From Coprovicinus avistercoris (GTDB lineage Bacteria; Actinomycetota; Coriobacteriia; Coriobacteriales; Atopobiaceae), in the NCBI GenBank assembly GCA_018714895.1, contig DVMQ01000006.1, forward strand, positions 62,001-126,000: a stretch of 64,000 nt of DNA. Reading direction: 5' to 3'. Of this stretch, positions 24,709 to 33,801 are shown in pieces. The first letter of the stretch is position 1; every line of letters begins with the position of its first letter. A program made the position numbers and the translations under genes. Under the pieces are notes generated by a model that saw only the letters and a list, made by a program, of their open reading frames with translations, was not told the origin of the DNA and did no database searches.

Positions 24709-26610
24709 ATGAGCAGCAAAATTCTAGGTATTGACCTTGGTACTACCAACTCTGCAATGGCAGTACTTGAAGGTGGCGAGCCTACTATTATCGTAAACGC
24801 AGAAGGTGATCGCACCACTCCGTCCGTTGTGGCTTTCCGACCCGATGGAGATCGTATCGTTGGTAAGGCAGCAAAGAACCAGTCCGTCACAAATCCAACA
24901 AATACCGTCTTTTCCATCAAGCGTTTCATGGGTCGTCGTTACAACGAGGTAGCCTCCGAGATTAAGACCGTCCCGTATAAGGTTAAAGAGGGACAGGGTG
25001 GCCGCGCTGTTGTCGAAATCGAGGGAGAGGACTTCACGCCTGAGCAGATCAGCGCCATGATTCTCTCTAAGATGAAGGCAGACGCCGAGAAGTATCTTGG
25101 CGAGCCTGTTACCGACGCCGTTATTACCGTTCCTGCCTACTTTAACGATGCTCAGCGTCAAGCCACTAAGGATGCAGGCAAGATTGCCGGTCTTAACGTC
25201 AAGCGTATCGTTAACGAGCCTACGGCTGCAGCGCTTGCCTATGGCTTGGATAAGAAGGGCATTGATCAGAAGGTTCTCGTATTCGACTTGGGCGGCGGCA
25301 CATTCGATGTTTCACTGCTCGACCTCGCCGACGGTGTCTTTGAGGTACTTGCTACTAACGGCGATAACCACCTGGGTGGCGACGACTGGGATCAGCGCAT
25401 AATTGATTGGCTGGCCGATAAGTTCCAGGCTGATAACGGCATCGATTTGCGTCAGGATCCTATGGCACTGCAGCGTCTGAAGGAAGCCGCTGAGAATGCT
25501 AAGAAGGAGCTCTCGAGTGCTCAGCAGGCTCAGATTAACCTGCCCTTCATCACGGCGGACGCTTCTGGCCCCAAGCACCTCGACTACACCCTTACCCGTG
25601 CCGAGTTTGAGCGCATTACGCGCGATCTGCTCGATCGCTGCAAGGGTCCTGTAACCAAGGCACTTCGCGATGCAAACATGCAGCTCTCTGACATCTCAGA
25701 GGTTATTCTCGTCGGCGGCTCCAGCCGTATGCCGGCGGTTCAGGATCTCGTCAAGCAGATGACGGGCAAGCAGCCCAACATGTCTGTAAACCCAGACGAG
25801 GTTGTTGCTGATGGCGCAGCTGTCCAGGGCGGCGTGCTTACGGGCGATGTTGAGGGCATCCTCTTGCTCGACGTAACCCCGCTTTCACTTGGTGTGGAAA
25901 CCATGGGCGGCGTTATGACCAAGATGATCGACCGTAACACCACCATCCCGACATCCAAGACTGAGATTTACTCCACAGCTGCTGATAACCAGACTTCGGT
26001 TGAGATTAACGTCCTGCAGGGCGAGCGCGAGATGGCTGCTGACAACAAGAGCCTTGGCAAGTTCCAGCTTACGGGCATTCCTGCCGCACGCCGTGGTGTT
26101 CCTCAGATTGAGGTTACCTTCGATATCGACGCAAACGGCATCGTAAAGGTAACAGCTAAGGATAAGGGCACTGGTAAGGAGCAGCAGATCACCATCTCTG
26201 GCTCTACGGCACTTTCCGATGAAGAAGTCGACCGCATGGTGAAGGATGCTGAGTCTCATGCTGAGGAAGATAAGCGTCATAAGGATGAGATTGAGGTCCG
26301 TAACCAAACTGACAGCCTTGCTTACAGCACCGAGCAGACGCTTGCTGACCTTGGTGACAAGGTGCCCGAGGATCTGAAGAACGAAGTTCAGGGTGCAGTT
26401 GATGAGGCTAAGAAGGCCCTTGATGGCACCGATATCGAAGCTATTAAGGCTGCCGGTGAAAAGCTTCAGCAGGTTGGCCATAAACTCGCTGAGGTGGTCT
26501 ACTCAGCCACTAATGAGCAGGCTGCTGCCGATAATGGCGCCGCTTCCGACAACTCCGACGATGTCGTTGACGCCGACTATGAGGTTGTTGACGACGATAA
26601 GGACGAGTAA
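24709..26610 (+). CDS. dnaK: molecular chaperone DnaK (Hsp70)
   Basis: ATP-dependent chaperone, 633 residues. GIDLGTTNSAMAV is the phosphate-1 loop at the N-terminus, FDLGGGTFDVSLLDL the phosphate-2 loop, and ILVGGSSRMPAV the adenosine motif. The inter-domain linker reads LLLDVTPLSLG. The C-terminus ends in an acidic tail (VDADYEVVDDDKDE). GGGAGGGG before ATG 24709 selects this start over an upstream ATG at 24670. First gene of the dnaK-grpE-dnaJ-hspR unit, under the candidate HspR operator. Confidence 0.98.
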   Translation: MSSKILGIDLGTTNSAMAVLEGGEPTIIVNAEGDRTTPSVVAFRPDGDRIVGKAAKNQSVTNPTNTVFSIKRFMGRRYNEVASEIKTVPYKVKEGQGGRAVVEIEGEDFTPEQISAMILSKMKADAEKYLGEPVTDAVITVPAYFNDAQRQATKDAGKIAGLNVKRIVNEPTAAALAYGLDKKGIDQKVLVFDLGGGTFDVSLLDLADGVFEVLATNGDNHLGGDDWDQRIIDWLADKFQADNGIDLRQDPMALQRLKEAAENAKKELSSAQQAQINLPFITADASGPKHLDYTLTRAEFERITRDLLDRCKGPVTKALRDANMQLSDISEVILVGGSSRMPAVQDLVKQMTGKQPNMSVNPDEVVADGAAVQGGVLTGDVEGILLLDVTPLSLGVETMGGVMTKMIDRNTTIPTSKTEIYSTAADNQTSVEINVLQGEREMAADNKSLGKFQLTGIPAARRGVPQIEVTFDIDANGIVKVTAKDKGTGKEQQITISGSTALSDEEVDRMVKDAESHAEEDKRHKDEIEVRNQTDSLAYSTEQTLADLGDKVPEDLKNEVQGAVDEAKKALDGTDIEAIKAAGEKLQQVGHKLAEVVYSATNEQAAADNGAASDNSDDVVDADYEVVDDDKDE

Positions 26611-26630
26611 GACTCGATCTAGGAACCGAA

Positions 26631-26685
26631 CATCCGTAAAGAACGGATGGTAAAGACTCATTTGGAGGGTGTGTTAGCACCCTCC
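26631..26685 (+). terminator. two intercistronic hairpins, dnaK-grpE
   Basis: Hairpin 1: CATCCGT-AAAGA-ACGGATG (26631-26649). Hairpin 2: GGAGGGTG-TGTTAG-CACCCTCC (26664-26685), followed by TTT. They likely lower or stabilise parts of the operon mRNA, giving more DnaK than GrpE/DnaJ. Confidence 0.6.
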
Positions 26686-26708
26686 TTTGGGTCCCGGAGG
26701 GAGACGAC

Positions 26709-27533
26709 GTGAAAGTGCCCATTGAAACAGATGATGAACTCAGAAATGAGCCTCAGCGAGGAGAGCAAGCATCGGGTTCTGAAATGAGTGCTGACGCATC
26801 AGCCCAGACTGAAGAGAAGGAAACTGGTAGTTCTGCAGAACAAGCTGCAGATGCTGTTGAAGAGCTTGATGAAGAGGCTATGGTTGCAGAGGCAATTCGC
26901 CGTGGAGAAGCGGCGGCTGAAGCAGACTTCCAAGCACAGGCGGACAAGGCTCGTCGCGAACGCGACGAGTTAGCAGCGAAGCTTGATGAGGCTCGCCAAG
27001 AGACTGAAAAGGCCAAGGCAGACGTATCGGAGGCTCAAGATCGTCTTGCACGCTTACAGGCGGATTGGGAAAATTATCGCCGCCGTACCGCAACAGAGCG
27101 TTTGGCAGAGCAAGCGCGTGCGACCGAAGGTCTTGTTACCAAGCTTATACCGGTGATCGATGACTTTGATCGCGCCCTTGCTCACGCGGGCGATGCCGAT
27201 GGCACACCGGAGAGCTTTGCGCAGTTTGTTGATGGCATGAGCGCTGTTCGAACAAAGCTGCTCGATGTTCTTGCACATGAAGGCGTAGAGGTGATAAACC
27301 CCGCCAATGAACCCTTCGATCCTCTGAGTGCCCAGGCTGTTGGCCGCGTGGAAGATCATGAGGTATACGAAGATACTGTTCGTGATGTGTATCAGCCAGG
27401 ATATCGTATGGGTGGCAAGGTAATCCGTACGGCAATGGTTACGGTAACGTATGGCGGTCCACGCCGACCAGTTTCTGATACCGAAGAGGCTGATGATAAG
27501 AAAGATCCAGAGTCTCAAGAGGCTCAGGAGTAG
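26709..27533 (+). CDS. grpE: nucleotide exchange factor GrpE
   Basis: Partner of DnaK that releases ADP, 274 residues, longer than the ~200 of most GrpE because of a ~100-residue acidic, low-complexity N-terminus. A long coiled coil (ARRERDELAAKLDEARQETE onward) leads to the core with ADWENYRRRTATER, LVTKLIPVIDDFDRAL, GVEVINPANEPFDPLSAQAV and the C-terminal beta domain VYQPGYRMGGKVIRTAMVTV. The GTG start at 26709 follows CGGAGGGAG. Between dnaK and dnaJ as expected. Confidence 0.95.
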   Translation: MKVPIETDDELRNEPQRGEQASGSEMSADASAQTEEKETGSSAEQAADAVEELDEEAMVAEAIRRGEAAAEADFQAQADKARRERDELAAKLDEARQETEKAKADVSEAQDRLARLQADWENYRRRTATERLAEQARATEGLVTKLIPVIDDFDRALAHAGDADGTPESFAQFVDGMSAVRTKLLDVLAHEGVEVINPANEPFDPLSAQAVGRVEDHEVYEDTVRDVYQPGYRMGGKVIRTAMVTVTYGGPRRPVSDTEEADDKKDPESQEAQE

Positions 27534-27553
27534 TAAGAGACCTGAAATTGTGA

Positions 27554-27576
27554 CGCCCGGGTCCTTTACCCGGGCG
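27554..27576 (+). terminator. intercistronic hairpin, grpE-dnaJ
   Basis: CGCCCGGGT (27554-27562) and ACCCGGGCG (27568-27576), a perfect 9-bp stem with a short loop. Followed by CTTATTT, so partial termination is possible. Confidence 0.6.
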
Positions 27577-27606
27577 CTTATTTGAAAGGGGGCGCAACCT
27601 TCACCA

Positions 27607-28551
27607 ATGGCAGGCAAACGAAGTTTTTATGACATTCTTGGTGTGAAGCGGGACGCCACCCAAGATGAAATTAAACGTGCGTTCCGCAAGTTGGCCCAAA
27701 AGTATCATCCCGATGCTGGTGGCGACGAACAAAAATTTAAAGAGGTAAGCGAAGCATACGAAACGCTTTCGGATCCAAAGAAACGCCGAGAGTATGATCA
27801 GATGCTGCTCTTCGGTGGTATTCCGGGGGCCGATTTTGGTGGATCAGGAAGACGTGGGTATACGACCTACACCACCAATGTTGATGGCGACTGGTCTGAC
27901 ATATTCGGTAACGATGGATTTGGCGGGTTTGACTTCTCGTCTATCTTTGGTGGACGTGGTGGTGCATCGAGTGGTCGAGCTCAAAAGGGCAGTGACCTTA
28001 CACTATCAATCGATGTTACTGCTGAAGAGGCGTTCACTGGTACAACGCGTAAGGTGAGCTTCAAGGTACCTTCTACCGGTGAAGAACAATCTCTGACAGT
28101 CAAAGTGCCTGCCGGAGCAGTGGATGGTGGCAAACTTCGTTATCGCGGGCGCGGTGAATATGGCCGCAATGGTGGCAGCCGAGGCGATTTAGTCATTACA
28201 ACACGCGTGGCCGAGCATCCACTGTTTAAGCGCGATGGTGCAGATGTCCGGATGGAGCTGCCTGTAAGTATTTATGAGGCTTCCCTTGGAACAAGTGTTG
28301 AAGTGCCTTGTCCCGATGGAACGACTGTACGCTTGAAGATTCCTGCCGGTACACAGGATGGCAAGGCCTTCCGATTCCGTGATTTGGGAGCTCCTAATGT
28401 TAAGCGTAAGGGTTCCCGAGGAGCTCTCTATGTGAAGATCCGAGTAAAGGTTCCTACGCGCCTTTCTTCGGAGGAACGTGACTTGCTTGAGCGTTTAAAG
28501 GATGCAGATAAGCGAGCTTATCGAAAGGACGTGGAACGCTATGGCTCGTAG
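27607..28551 (+). CDS. DnaJ-family co-chaperone without zinc finger (CbpA type)
   Basis: Hsp40, 314 residues. J domain at residues ~6-70 with the HPD motif (KYHPDAGG), then a Gly/Phe-rich stretch (GGSGRRGYTTY ... GFGGFDFSSIFGGRGG), then the C-terminal substrate-binding domains (LSIDVTAEEAFTGTTRKV, VKVPAGAVDGGKLRYRGRG). The four CxxCxGxG zinc-finger repeats of classic DnaJ are absent, so this is a type II, CbpA-like protein. It stimulates DnaK. Its end overlaps the hspR start by 11 bases. Confidence 0.93.
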   Translation: MAGKRSFYDILGVKRDATQDEIKRAFRKLAQKYHPDAGGDEQKFKEVSEAYETLSDPKKRREYDQMLLFGGIPGADFGGSGRRGYTTYTTNVDGDWSDIFGNDGFGGFDFSSIFGGRGGASSGRAQKGSDLTLSIDVTAEEAFTGTTRKVSFKVPSTGEEQSLTVKVPAGAVDGGKLRYRGRGEYGRNGGSRGDLVITTRVAEHPLFKRDGADVRMELPVSIYEASLGTSVEVPCPDGTTVRLKIPAGTQDGKAFRFRDLGAPNVKRKGSRGALYVKIRVKVPTRLSSEERDLLERLKDADKRAYRKDVERYGS

Positions 28552-29017
28552 CCCTAGGGAAGGCGATAGTCGCCGGGCAGATCGTAACAAGCCGCTCTAT
28601 ATGATTAGCGTTGCCGCTGAGCTTACCGGCATGCATCCACAGACGCTTCGCGTGTATGAGCAAAAGGGCCTTGTAACGCCAGGTCGTTCACGTGGTAATA
28701 CGCGTCTTTATAGCCAAGCCGATATAGATCGTCTTAACCTCATTACGAAGCTCACCGACGAAGGTATTAACCTTGCTGGCGTTGTTCGTATTCTCGACAT
28801 GCGAGAGCGGGCAGACCAGCGGGAGCAGGAGCTTGAGGATTTAAGACGTCGTGTGCGAGAGCTAGAAGATGAGGTTCATGAGTATCGCATGCAGGAGAAA
28901 ATAACGGCGCTGGCTCGGTATCAAGAATCAAGTCCCGATAAGGTGATGCGACGTCTTCTCACCGGCGGTTTGAATGAGCAAGAAGATACTGAGAATGATC
29001 AAGACGCGGATTCTTAG
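28541..29017 (+). CDS. hspR: HspR-type MerR-family heat-shock repressor
   Basis: MerR-like regulator, 158 residues. The DNA-binding part is YMISVAAELTGMHPQTLRVYE followed by QKGLVTPGRSRGNTRLYSQADIDRLN, with the HPQTLRxYExxGL signature of HspR. A leucine/charge-rich coiled coil (REQELEDLRRRVRELEDEVHEY) serves dimerisation. The ATG at 28541 lies inside the dnaJ end, giving translational coupling. In actinobacteria HspR represses dnaK and clpB with DnaK as co-repressor. The repeated AAATCTA-N13-TAGATTT elements are its likely target here, which is inference. Confidence 0.9.
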   Translation: MARSPREGDSRRADRNKPLYMISVAAELTGMHPQTLRVYEQKGLVTPGRSRGNTRLYSQADIDRLNLITKLTDEGINLAGVVRILDMRERADQREQELEDLRRRVRELEDEVHEYRMQEKITALARYQESSPDKVMRRLLTGGLNEQEDTENDQDADS

Positions 29018-29171
29018 GTAGAGAAGACGCTTAATAAAATTTATCCCGTGTGCTGCGTATCTCTATTGATATATGCCATTCAATATTTCAACTCTCTGGA
29101 TTTGGACAGGTGGTTCAGATTCGGGGAGTTGAATCATATGAGGGCATAATGTCTTCATATATCGACACAGA

Positions 29172-29198
29172 AAATCTATCATATTACGACTTAGATTT
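29172..29198. promoter_or_regulatory. candidate HspR-type operator, clpB
   Basis: AAATCTA (29172-29178), 13 bases, TAGATTT (29192-29198), the same arms and spacing as at dnaK. It lies 67 bases before the clpB ATG, in the 248-base gap after hspR, so clpB probably has its own heat-shock promoter. Confidence 0.7.
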
Positions 29199-29265
29199 AT
29201 GGTTAAACAAGGCCCTGAGCGGGAATAATAAGAATGTCAAAACTGAAATCCCGAAGGGGGGCATT

Positions 29266-31929
29266 ATGAGACTAGACAAGTGGGCAGTAACTGCCCAGGA
29301 GGCTTTACAAGCAGCATTGGGTATTGCTGCTGACGCACAGGCTGGTCAGCTCATGCCCATTCACATGTTAAAAGCGCTTCTCAGCTCAGGAGAGCATAAC
29401 CTGAGCGCTATTATCGAGCGAGTTGGTGCAAATCCGCGCGCTATAGAATCTCAAGTGGATGAGGCTATTGAGCGTCAGCCCAAAGTATCAGGCGCACAGA
29501 TGGGTGTAAGCAGCGAGTTTGAGCGTGTTGCTACTGCGGCAGAAAAACTTGCTTCAAAACTCGGAGACTCTTATGTAACTTCTGAGCACCTGCTCTGCGC
29601 TCTTGCAGATGATAAAACCGAAGCTGGTTCAATTTTGAAAGCTGCAGGTTTGACTGGCAAGCGTGTTGAAGAGGCATATGCCGAGCTCCGTGGCGATGAG
29701 CGTGTTACTAGCCAGGATTCCAAACCTGAGCTCGAAGCTCTCGAACAATACGGCCGCAATGTCACCGATCTTGCTCGCCAAGGCAAGCTTGATCCTGTTA
29801 TTGGGCGTGTGGAAGAGATTCGCCGTACTGTTCAGGTATTGAGCCGTCGTACAAAAAATAACCCAGTGCTCATTGGTGAGCCAGGCGTTGGTAAAACAGC
29901 CATCGTCGAAGGGTTAGCGCAGCGTATTGTTTTGGGCGATGTGCCGTCCACTCTGCGTGATAAAGAGCTGGTAGAGCTTGATATGTCGGCACTTGTTGCT
30001 GGCGCAAAGTATCGTGGTGAATTTGAGGATCGACTGAAGTCGGTGCTCAAAGAGGTAGCAAACTCCAATGGTAGGATCGTGCTCTTCATTGATGAGCTGC
30101 ATACTATCGTGGGAGCGGGCGCCACTGAGGGCCCTATGGACGCCGGCAATATTCTCAAACCGGCACTCGCTCGTGGAGAACTGCATGCAATAGGCGCAAC
30201 AACGCTTGAAGAGTATCGTAAATACATCGAGAAGGACGCGGCGCTTGCACGTAGATTTCAGCCAGTCATGGTGGGTGAACCTACTGTCGAAGACACCATC
30301 TCTATTCTTCGTGGCATTAAAGAGAAGTATGAGATCCATCATGGTGTCCGCATTACCGATGCGGCGCTAGTTGCTGCAGCAGATCTTTCCAACCGTTACA
30401 TCTCTGACAGGTTCTTGCCAGACAAGGCTATCGACCTTGTAGATGAAGCTGCAAGTCGTCTGCGTATGGAACTTGATTCCATGCCGGCTGAGATTGATGC
30501 TCAAGATCGTCAATTAACACAAATGCAGATCGAAGAGCAAGCTCTCATGAAAGAGGACGACGATGCTTCTCGTGAGCGTTTGGAAGCTCTGCGGAAAGAA
30601 ATAGCGACTGCTCGAGAAAAGCTTGATGGTATGAAGGCAAGCTGGCAAAACGAGCGTGGCGTTATTGATCATGTTCAGGATCTGAAGCAGCGCATTGACG
30701 ATGCTCGCAGTGAGGAAGAGCGTGCTACGCGTTCAGGTGATCTTGCTCGTGCATCTGAGCTGCGTTATTCAATCATTCCTTCTCTACAGAACGAATATAA
30801 GCAGGCAGAGCAGGATCTCGCAGAGCGTCAGGCTCGAGGAGAAGGTCTGCTCAAAGAGGAAGTAACAACTGAAGAAATTGCCGAAGTTGTGTCGTCTTGG
30901 ACTGGCGTGCCTGTCGCGAAGATGATGCAAGGCGAGATGGATAAGCTCCGCAATCTCGAAGAGCAGCTGCATCTTCGTGTTGTGGGTCAGAACGAAGCAG
31001 TATCGGCAGTGGCAGCTGCTGTGCGTCGTAGCCGTGCTGGTCTTTCCGATCCCGAGCGTCCTATTGGAAGCTTCTTCTTCCTTGGTCCTACTGGTGTGGG
31101 CAAGACAGAGCTTGCAAAAGCTTTGGCCGAATGCCTGTTTGACGATGAGCGCGCACTTGTTCGTATCGACATGTCTGAATACATGGAGAAGTTCAGTGTC
31201 CAGCGTCTTATCGGCGCACCTCCAGGATATGTGGGGTATGACGAGGGAGGCCAGCTTACTGAAGCTGTGCGTCGCCGTCCCTACAGCGTAATTCTGTTGG
31301 ATGAGATGGAAAAAGCGCATCCAGATGTCTTTAACATCTTGCTGCAGGTGCTCGATGATGGACGTCTTACCGATGGTCAGGGCCGTGTTGTGAGCTTCAA
31401 GAACACGATCATCATAATGACCAGCAATGTTGGTAGTCAGTTCATTGCAGGTGCAAACGCCTCCAGCGATCCTGAAGAAGTGCAGAGGCAGGTTAACGAC
31501 GCTTTGCGTCAGACCTTCAAGCCTGAATTCCTCAACCGTATAGATGATGTCGTGGTATTCCATGCACTTGGGTTCGAAGATATCGAGAAGATCGTTGATA
31601 TCCAGCTTGCTGATGTGCGTGAGCGTCTTGCCCGCGAGCGTATTGTTCTTGAGATGACACCATCCGCCATTCAAACGCTCTCGCTCGATGGTCTTGATCC
31701 GGTGTTCGGAGCACGTCCTCTGAAGCGTCTTATTCAGCGCCAGGTGGTTGACAATGTTGCTAACCTCATCATTGAGGGCAAGGTCGGCGAAGGCGATGTT
31801 GTCCGAGTAGATGTTAACGATCAGGGCAACTTCTTTGCTGAACGTGACGATTCTGCTACTGCAGAACGTGCAGCAGCTGCGGCGCACACTCCGTCGGACG
31901 ATCCGATTGAGCCGGATGTGCTCGAATAG
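29266..31929 (+). CDS. clpB: ATP-dependent disaggregase ClpB
   Basis: Hsp100 chaperone that extracts proteins from aggregates with DnaK, 887 residues. N-domain repeats to ~residue 145, first AAA+ domain with Walker A GEPGVGKTA and Walker B VLFIDELHT, a long coiled-coil middle domain (residues ~400-530) that marks ClpB rather than ClpA/ClpC, second AAA+ domain with GPTGVGKTE and VILLDEMEKAH, and the C-terminal GARPLKRLIQ. The frame is open from 29050, but that part carries the operator; ATG 29266 after AAGGGGGG gives the usual N-terminus (MRLDKW). A Ser/Ala/Asp-rich tail ends the protein. Confidence 0.97.
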   Translation: MRLDKWAVTAQEALQAALGIAADAQAGQLMPIHMLKALLSSGEHNLSAIIERVGANPRAIESQVDEAIERQPKVSGAQMGVSSEFERVATAAEKLASKLGDSYVTSEHLLCALADDKTEAGSILKAAGLTGKRVEEAYAELRGDERVTSQDSKPELEALEQYGRNVTDLARQGKLDPVIGRVEEIRRTVQVLSRRTKNNPVLIGEPGVGKTAIVEGLAQRIVLGDVPSTLRDKELVELDMSALVAGAKYRGEFEDRLKSVLKEVANSNGRIVLFIDELHTIVGAGATEGPMDAGNILKPALARGELHAIGATTLEEYRKYIEKDAALARRFQPVMVGEPTVEDTISILRGIKEKYEIHHGVRITDAALVAAADLSNRYISDRFLPDKAIDLVDEAASRLRMELDSMPAEIDAQDRQLTQMQIEEQALMKEDDDASRERLEALRKEIATAREKLDGMKASWQNERGVIDHVQDLKQRIDDARSEEERATRSGDLARASELRYSIIPSLQNEYKQAEQDLAERQARGEGLLKEEVTTEEIAEVVSSWTGVPVAKMMQGEMDKLRNLEEQLHLRVVGQNEAVSAVAAAVRRSRAGLSDPERPIGSFFFLGPTGVGKTELAKALAECLFDDERALVRIDMSEYMEKFSVQRLIGAPPGYVGYDEGGQLTEAVRRRPYSVILLDEMEKAHPDVFNILLQVLDDGRLTDGQGRVVSFKNTIIIMTSNVGSQFIAGANASSDPEEVQRQVNDALRQTFKPEFLNRIDDVVVFHALGFEDIEKIVDIQLADVRERLARERIVLEMTPSAIQTLSLDGLDPVFGARPLKRLIQRQVVDNVANLIIEGKVGEGDVVRVDVNDQGNFFAERDDSATAERAAAAAHTPSDDPIEPDVLE

Positions 31930-31958
31930 TAATCTAGCGACATATAACGTATCTTATT

Positions 31959-31995
31959 TACGCGGTACGGAGCGCCTTTTGCTTCGTGCCGCGTA
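31959..31995 (+). terminator. terminator after clpB
   Basis: TACGCGGTACGGAGC and GCTTCGTGCCGCGTA pair over 15 positions with two G-U pairs around a CCTTTT loop, followed by TCTGTTTATTTT. Confidence 0.75.
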
Positions 31996-32130
31996 TCTGT
32001 TTATTTTACGCTCGTCGTTTTTATGAGTAATAATAACGAGGTCCGTTAGCCTGGACGCACGTGTATCAACTGCTTCACATAGACAAGCGTCTATGTATCA
32101 CGAGCTCTTCTCGTGCAGGGAGGCCATTAG

Positions 32131-33108
32131 ATGATTTGTCGCCAATGTGGCGCAGAAGTACCGGAGGGACAGCCAATTTGTCCGTATTGCGGGGCAAAAA
32201 TGATGCGGCACCTCTCCGACAACGATATAGAGAAACTTGCCAATACGCCCAGTATTCCAGAAGAAATATCTGGAGCGCATTTTGCAGCACCACCTACGAA
32301 TGATCCAGTTCATCCTGATGATGCAGGTGTGGCTGCTCATGATGTCGATCAGGGCAGTGCGCATGAAGTACTTGATGTCGTCGAGATTGATGTTCATGAG
32401 CAGGCTTATGACATCACGCCTGCCGTTGAACCGGCTGAGAAGATACCGACGGTGGAGGATATGCCACAAGTGGCAGAACAGCCGGCTTCTCCTGAGGTAA
32501 AGCAGGAGGCGCAGGAACCCACATCAACCGTTATTTATGGTTCAGAAAATACTCTCGCTGAAAGCCAACCGTCCGTAACTGCTCCTATAGAAGCTTCACC
32601 CGAGCGTCGAAGGCTGGAACGTATGGTGCGGCGGGCAAAACGTCGCAGCTTGGTACAGGCAGCTCGTCGTGGTATTGAACAGCAAGATCATCCGCACATC
32701 CATGTGCACGACAACAATCAGTCTCTTTCAGCTTTCCGTCTTTCTGCTCCTGAGGAACACCGAGATTGGCTCCGTAGAAACCGTCTTATTGCTGGCATTG
32801 TGTCCTGTGCATGCGTAATACTTCTTGGAATCGCTATAGCATTTGGCACGTGGCAAGCAGAACTTTGGGGGGGCCATACGATCGACGATGTGCGTGGAAT
32901 GACCTCAACCGATGCAACTGCACGTCTTGTTGCCGATGGATTCCAGGTAGTTTTGGCAGAAGAACCCTCAGAAAACTCCGTTGGGTTTGTTGTGGCAATG
33001 TCGCCAGAGCCGGACGTGCGTGCCGATAAAGGTACTACGGTCACGATTTATGTGGGAGTAAACCCAGATAACGCAAATGTGAATACAACCGAAGGTGCTG
33101 AAGGATAA
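32131..33108 (+). CDS. zinc-ribbon / membrane / PASTA domain protein
   Basis: A 325-residue membrane protein with a clear domain order. N-terminal zinc ribbon: CRQCGAEVPEGQPICPYCGA (residues 3-22, two CxxC). Then a long acidic, Pro/Glu-rich disordered region, a basic patch (RRLERMVRRAKRRS), one membrane segment (residues ~222-244, IAGIVSCACVILLGIAIAFG), and outside a single PASTA-like domain (TIDDVRGMTSTDATARLVADGFQV ... DKGTTVTIYVGV). PASTA domains bind peptidoglycan fragments and usually sit on Ser/Thr kinases; here no kinase domain is attached. A cell-wall sensor or division-related role is plausible but unproven. Translationally close to the next small gene. Confidence 0.8.
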   Translation: MICRQCGAEVPEGQPICPYCGAKMMRHLSDNDIEKLANTPSIPEEISGAHFAAPPTNDPVHPDDAGVAAHDVDQGSAHEVLDVVEIDVHEQAYDITPAVEPAEKIPTVEDMPQVAEQPASPEVKQEAQEPTSTVIYGSENTLAESQPSVTAPIEASPERRRLERMVRRAKRRSLVQAARRGIEQQDHPHIHVHDNNQSLSAFRLSAPEEHRDWLRRNRLIAGIVSCACVILLGIAIAFGTWQAELWGGHTIDDVRGMTSTDATARLVADGFQVVLAEEPSENSVGFVVAMSPEPDVRADKGTTVTIYVGVNPDNANVNTTEGAEG

Positions 33109-33110
33109 CT

Positions 33111-33287
33111 ATGAAAGCATCTCGTTCATCAGATACATCTAAATCATTTGACGATTTAGATGTGCGCATTGATGCTACAAACAGTGAGTTTATGCGTGCA
33201 GAAAATGAAGATGATGATGGCTACGATCCGTGGTCAGATCGTAGACCTGAACCTGAGCCACTCTTTGAACGTGATCCTTGGGATTAA
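33111..33287 (+). CDS. small acidic protein, 58 residues
   Basis: An ORF of 58 codons starting two bases after the stop of the PASTA protein, with AAGGA just before the ATG. The product begins MKASRSSDTSKSFDDLDVR, is rich in Asp/Glu, and ends with EPEPLFERDPWD. The two DPW motifs (YDPWSD and RDPWD) and the tight coupling argue for a real gene. It is unusually acidic with no membrane segment or known domain. An 11-bp inverted repeat lies within the coding sequence (33135-33163). Function unknown. Confidence 0.6.
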   Translation: MKASRSSDTSKSFDDLDVRIDATNSEFMRAENEDDDGYDPWSDRRPEPEPLFERDPWD

Positions 33288-33307
33288 AGGTTGCCAGAAA
33301 TTGTGCT

Positions 33308-33790
33308 TTAGACATTCGAAATAAGTTGCCACACAATAACCGCCACAATGGCAAGCATTACAACAAGGACAACAAGCGAAACAATTGATTTAACTTTGCG
33401 TTTGTGTTCGCGTGAGGCGAAAATCGCGCGCCTTCCCTTAGGAATGGATAGATACTGACCATAATGTAAATCGCGACTAATGCGATTCATATTATTGCGT
33501 GAGCGGCGGTATCCCCTGCCAGCAAGTGGATTAAGGGTGCCGACCGTAAAGTCTGATTCATGAGTAACTTCTGCAAGCGCGTCATCTTGTTCGAGATCAT
33601 TGACTGGCTCAACGGTGCGATGAGGAGTGCGTGGACGAACATATCGAGTGTGTGAAGGCGTGGAATGCTGCTCTTCTTCAGGAGCTGTAGAGTGCTGTGC
33701 TTGATTGTCGTGCTTTGGGCCTTCTGCCATGTCTCCTCCGGCGCGAGCATAGAGAGGATTTAGAATCCTTCGTTTATCAGTGTCACTCAT
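33308..33790 (-). CDS. tail-anchored membrane protein of unknown function
   Basis: A 160-residue protein. The first ~130 residues are hydrophilic and low in structure, with His/Pro/Glu-rich stretches (HSTAPEEEQHSTPSHTR) and a conserved-looking ILNPLYARAG and TLNPLAGRGYRRSRNN pair of similar motifs. A basic segment (ASREHKRKVKS) precedes one C-terminal membrane helix (residues ~137-157). It converges on the PASTA operon and diverges from hsp20. No known domain is recognised. Confidence 0.65.
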   Translation of the reverse strand: MSDTDKRRILNPLYARAGGDMAEGPKHDNQAQHSTAPEEEQHSTPSHTRYVRPRTPHRTVEPVNDLEQDDALAEVTHESDFTVGTLNPLAGRGYRRSRNNMNRISRDLHYGQYLSIPKGRRAIFASREHKRKVKSIVSLVVLVVMLAIVAVIVWQLISNV

Positions 33791-33801
33791 AATATCCCAA
33801 T

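Noticed and set aside
29050..29265. N-terminal extension of the clpB frame
   Set aside because: It contains the inverted repeat and an AT-rich promoter-like stretch; a good SD and the usual ClpB N-terminus begin at 29266.
30784..31887. A 367-codon open frame on the minus strand inside clpB
   Set aside because: It is fully antisense to the well-conserved second AAA+ domain of ClpB, and its product has no recognisable domain. A codon-bias shadow.
33135..33163. The 11-bp inverted repeat with a 7-base loop as a HAIR site
   Set aside because: The spacing of 7 is like HAIR, but the arms differ from both HAIR and the repeated heat-shock element, and it lies inside a coding frame of a non-chaperone gene.
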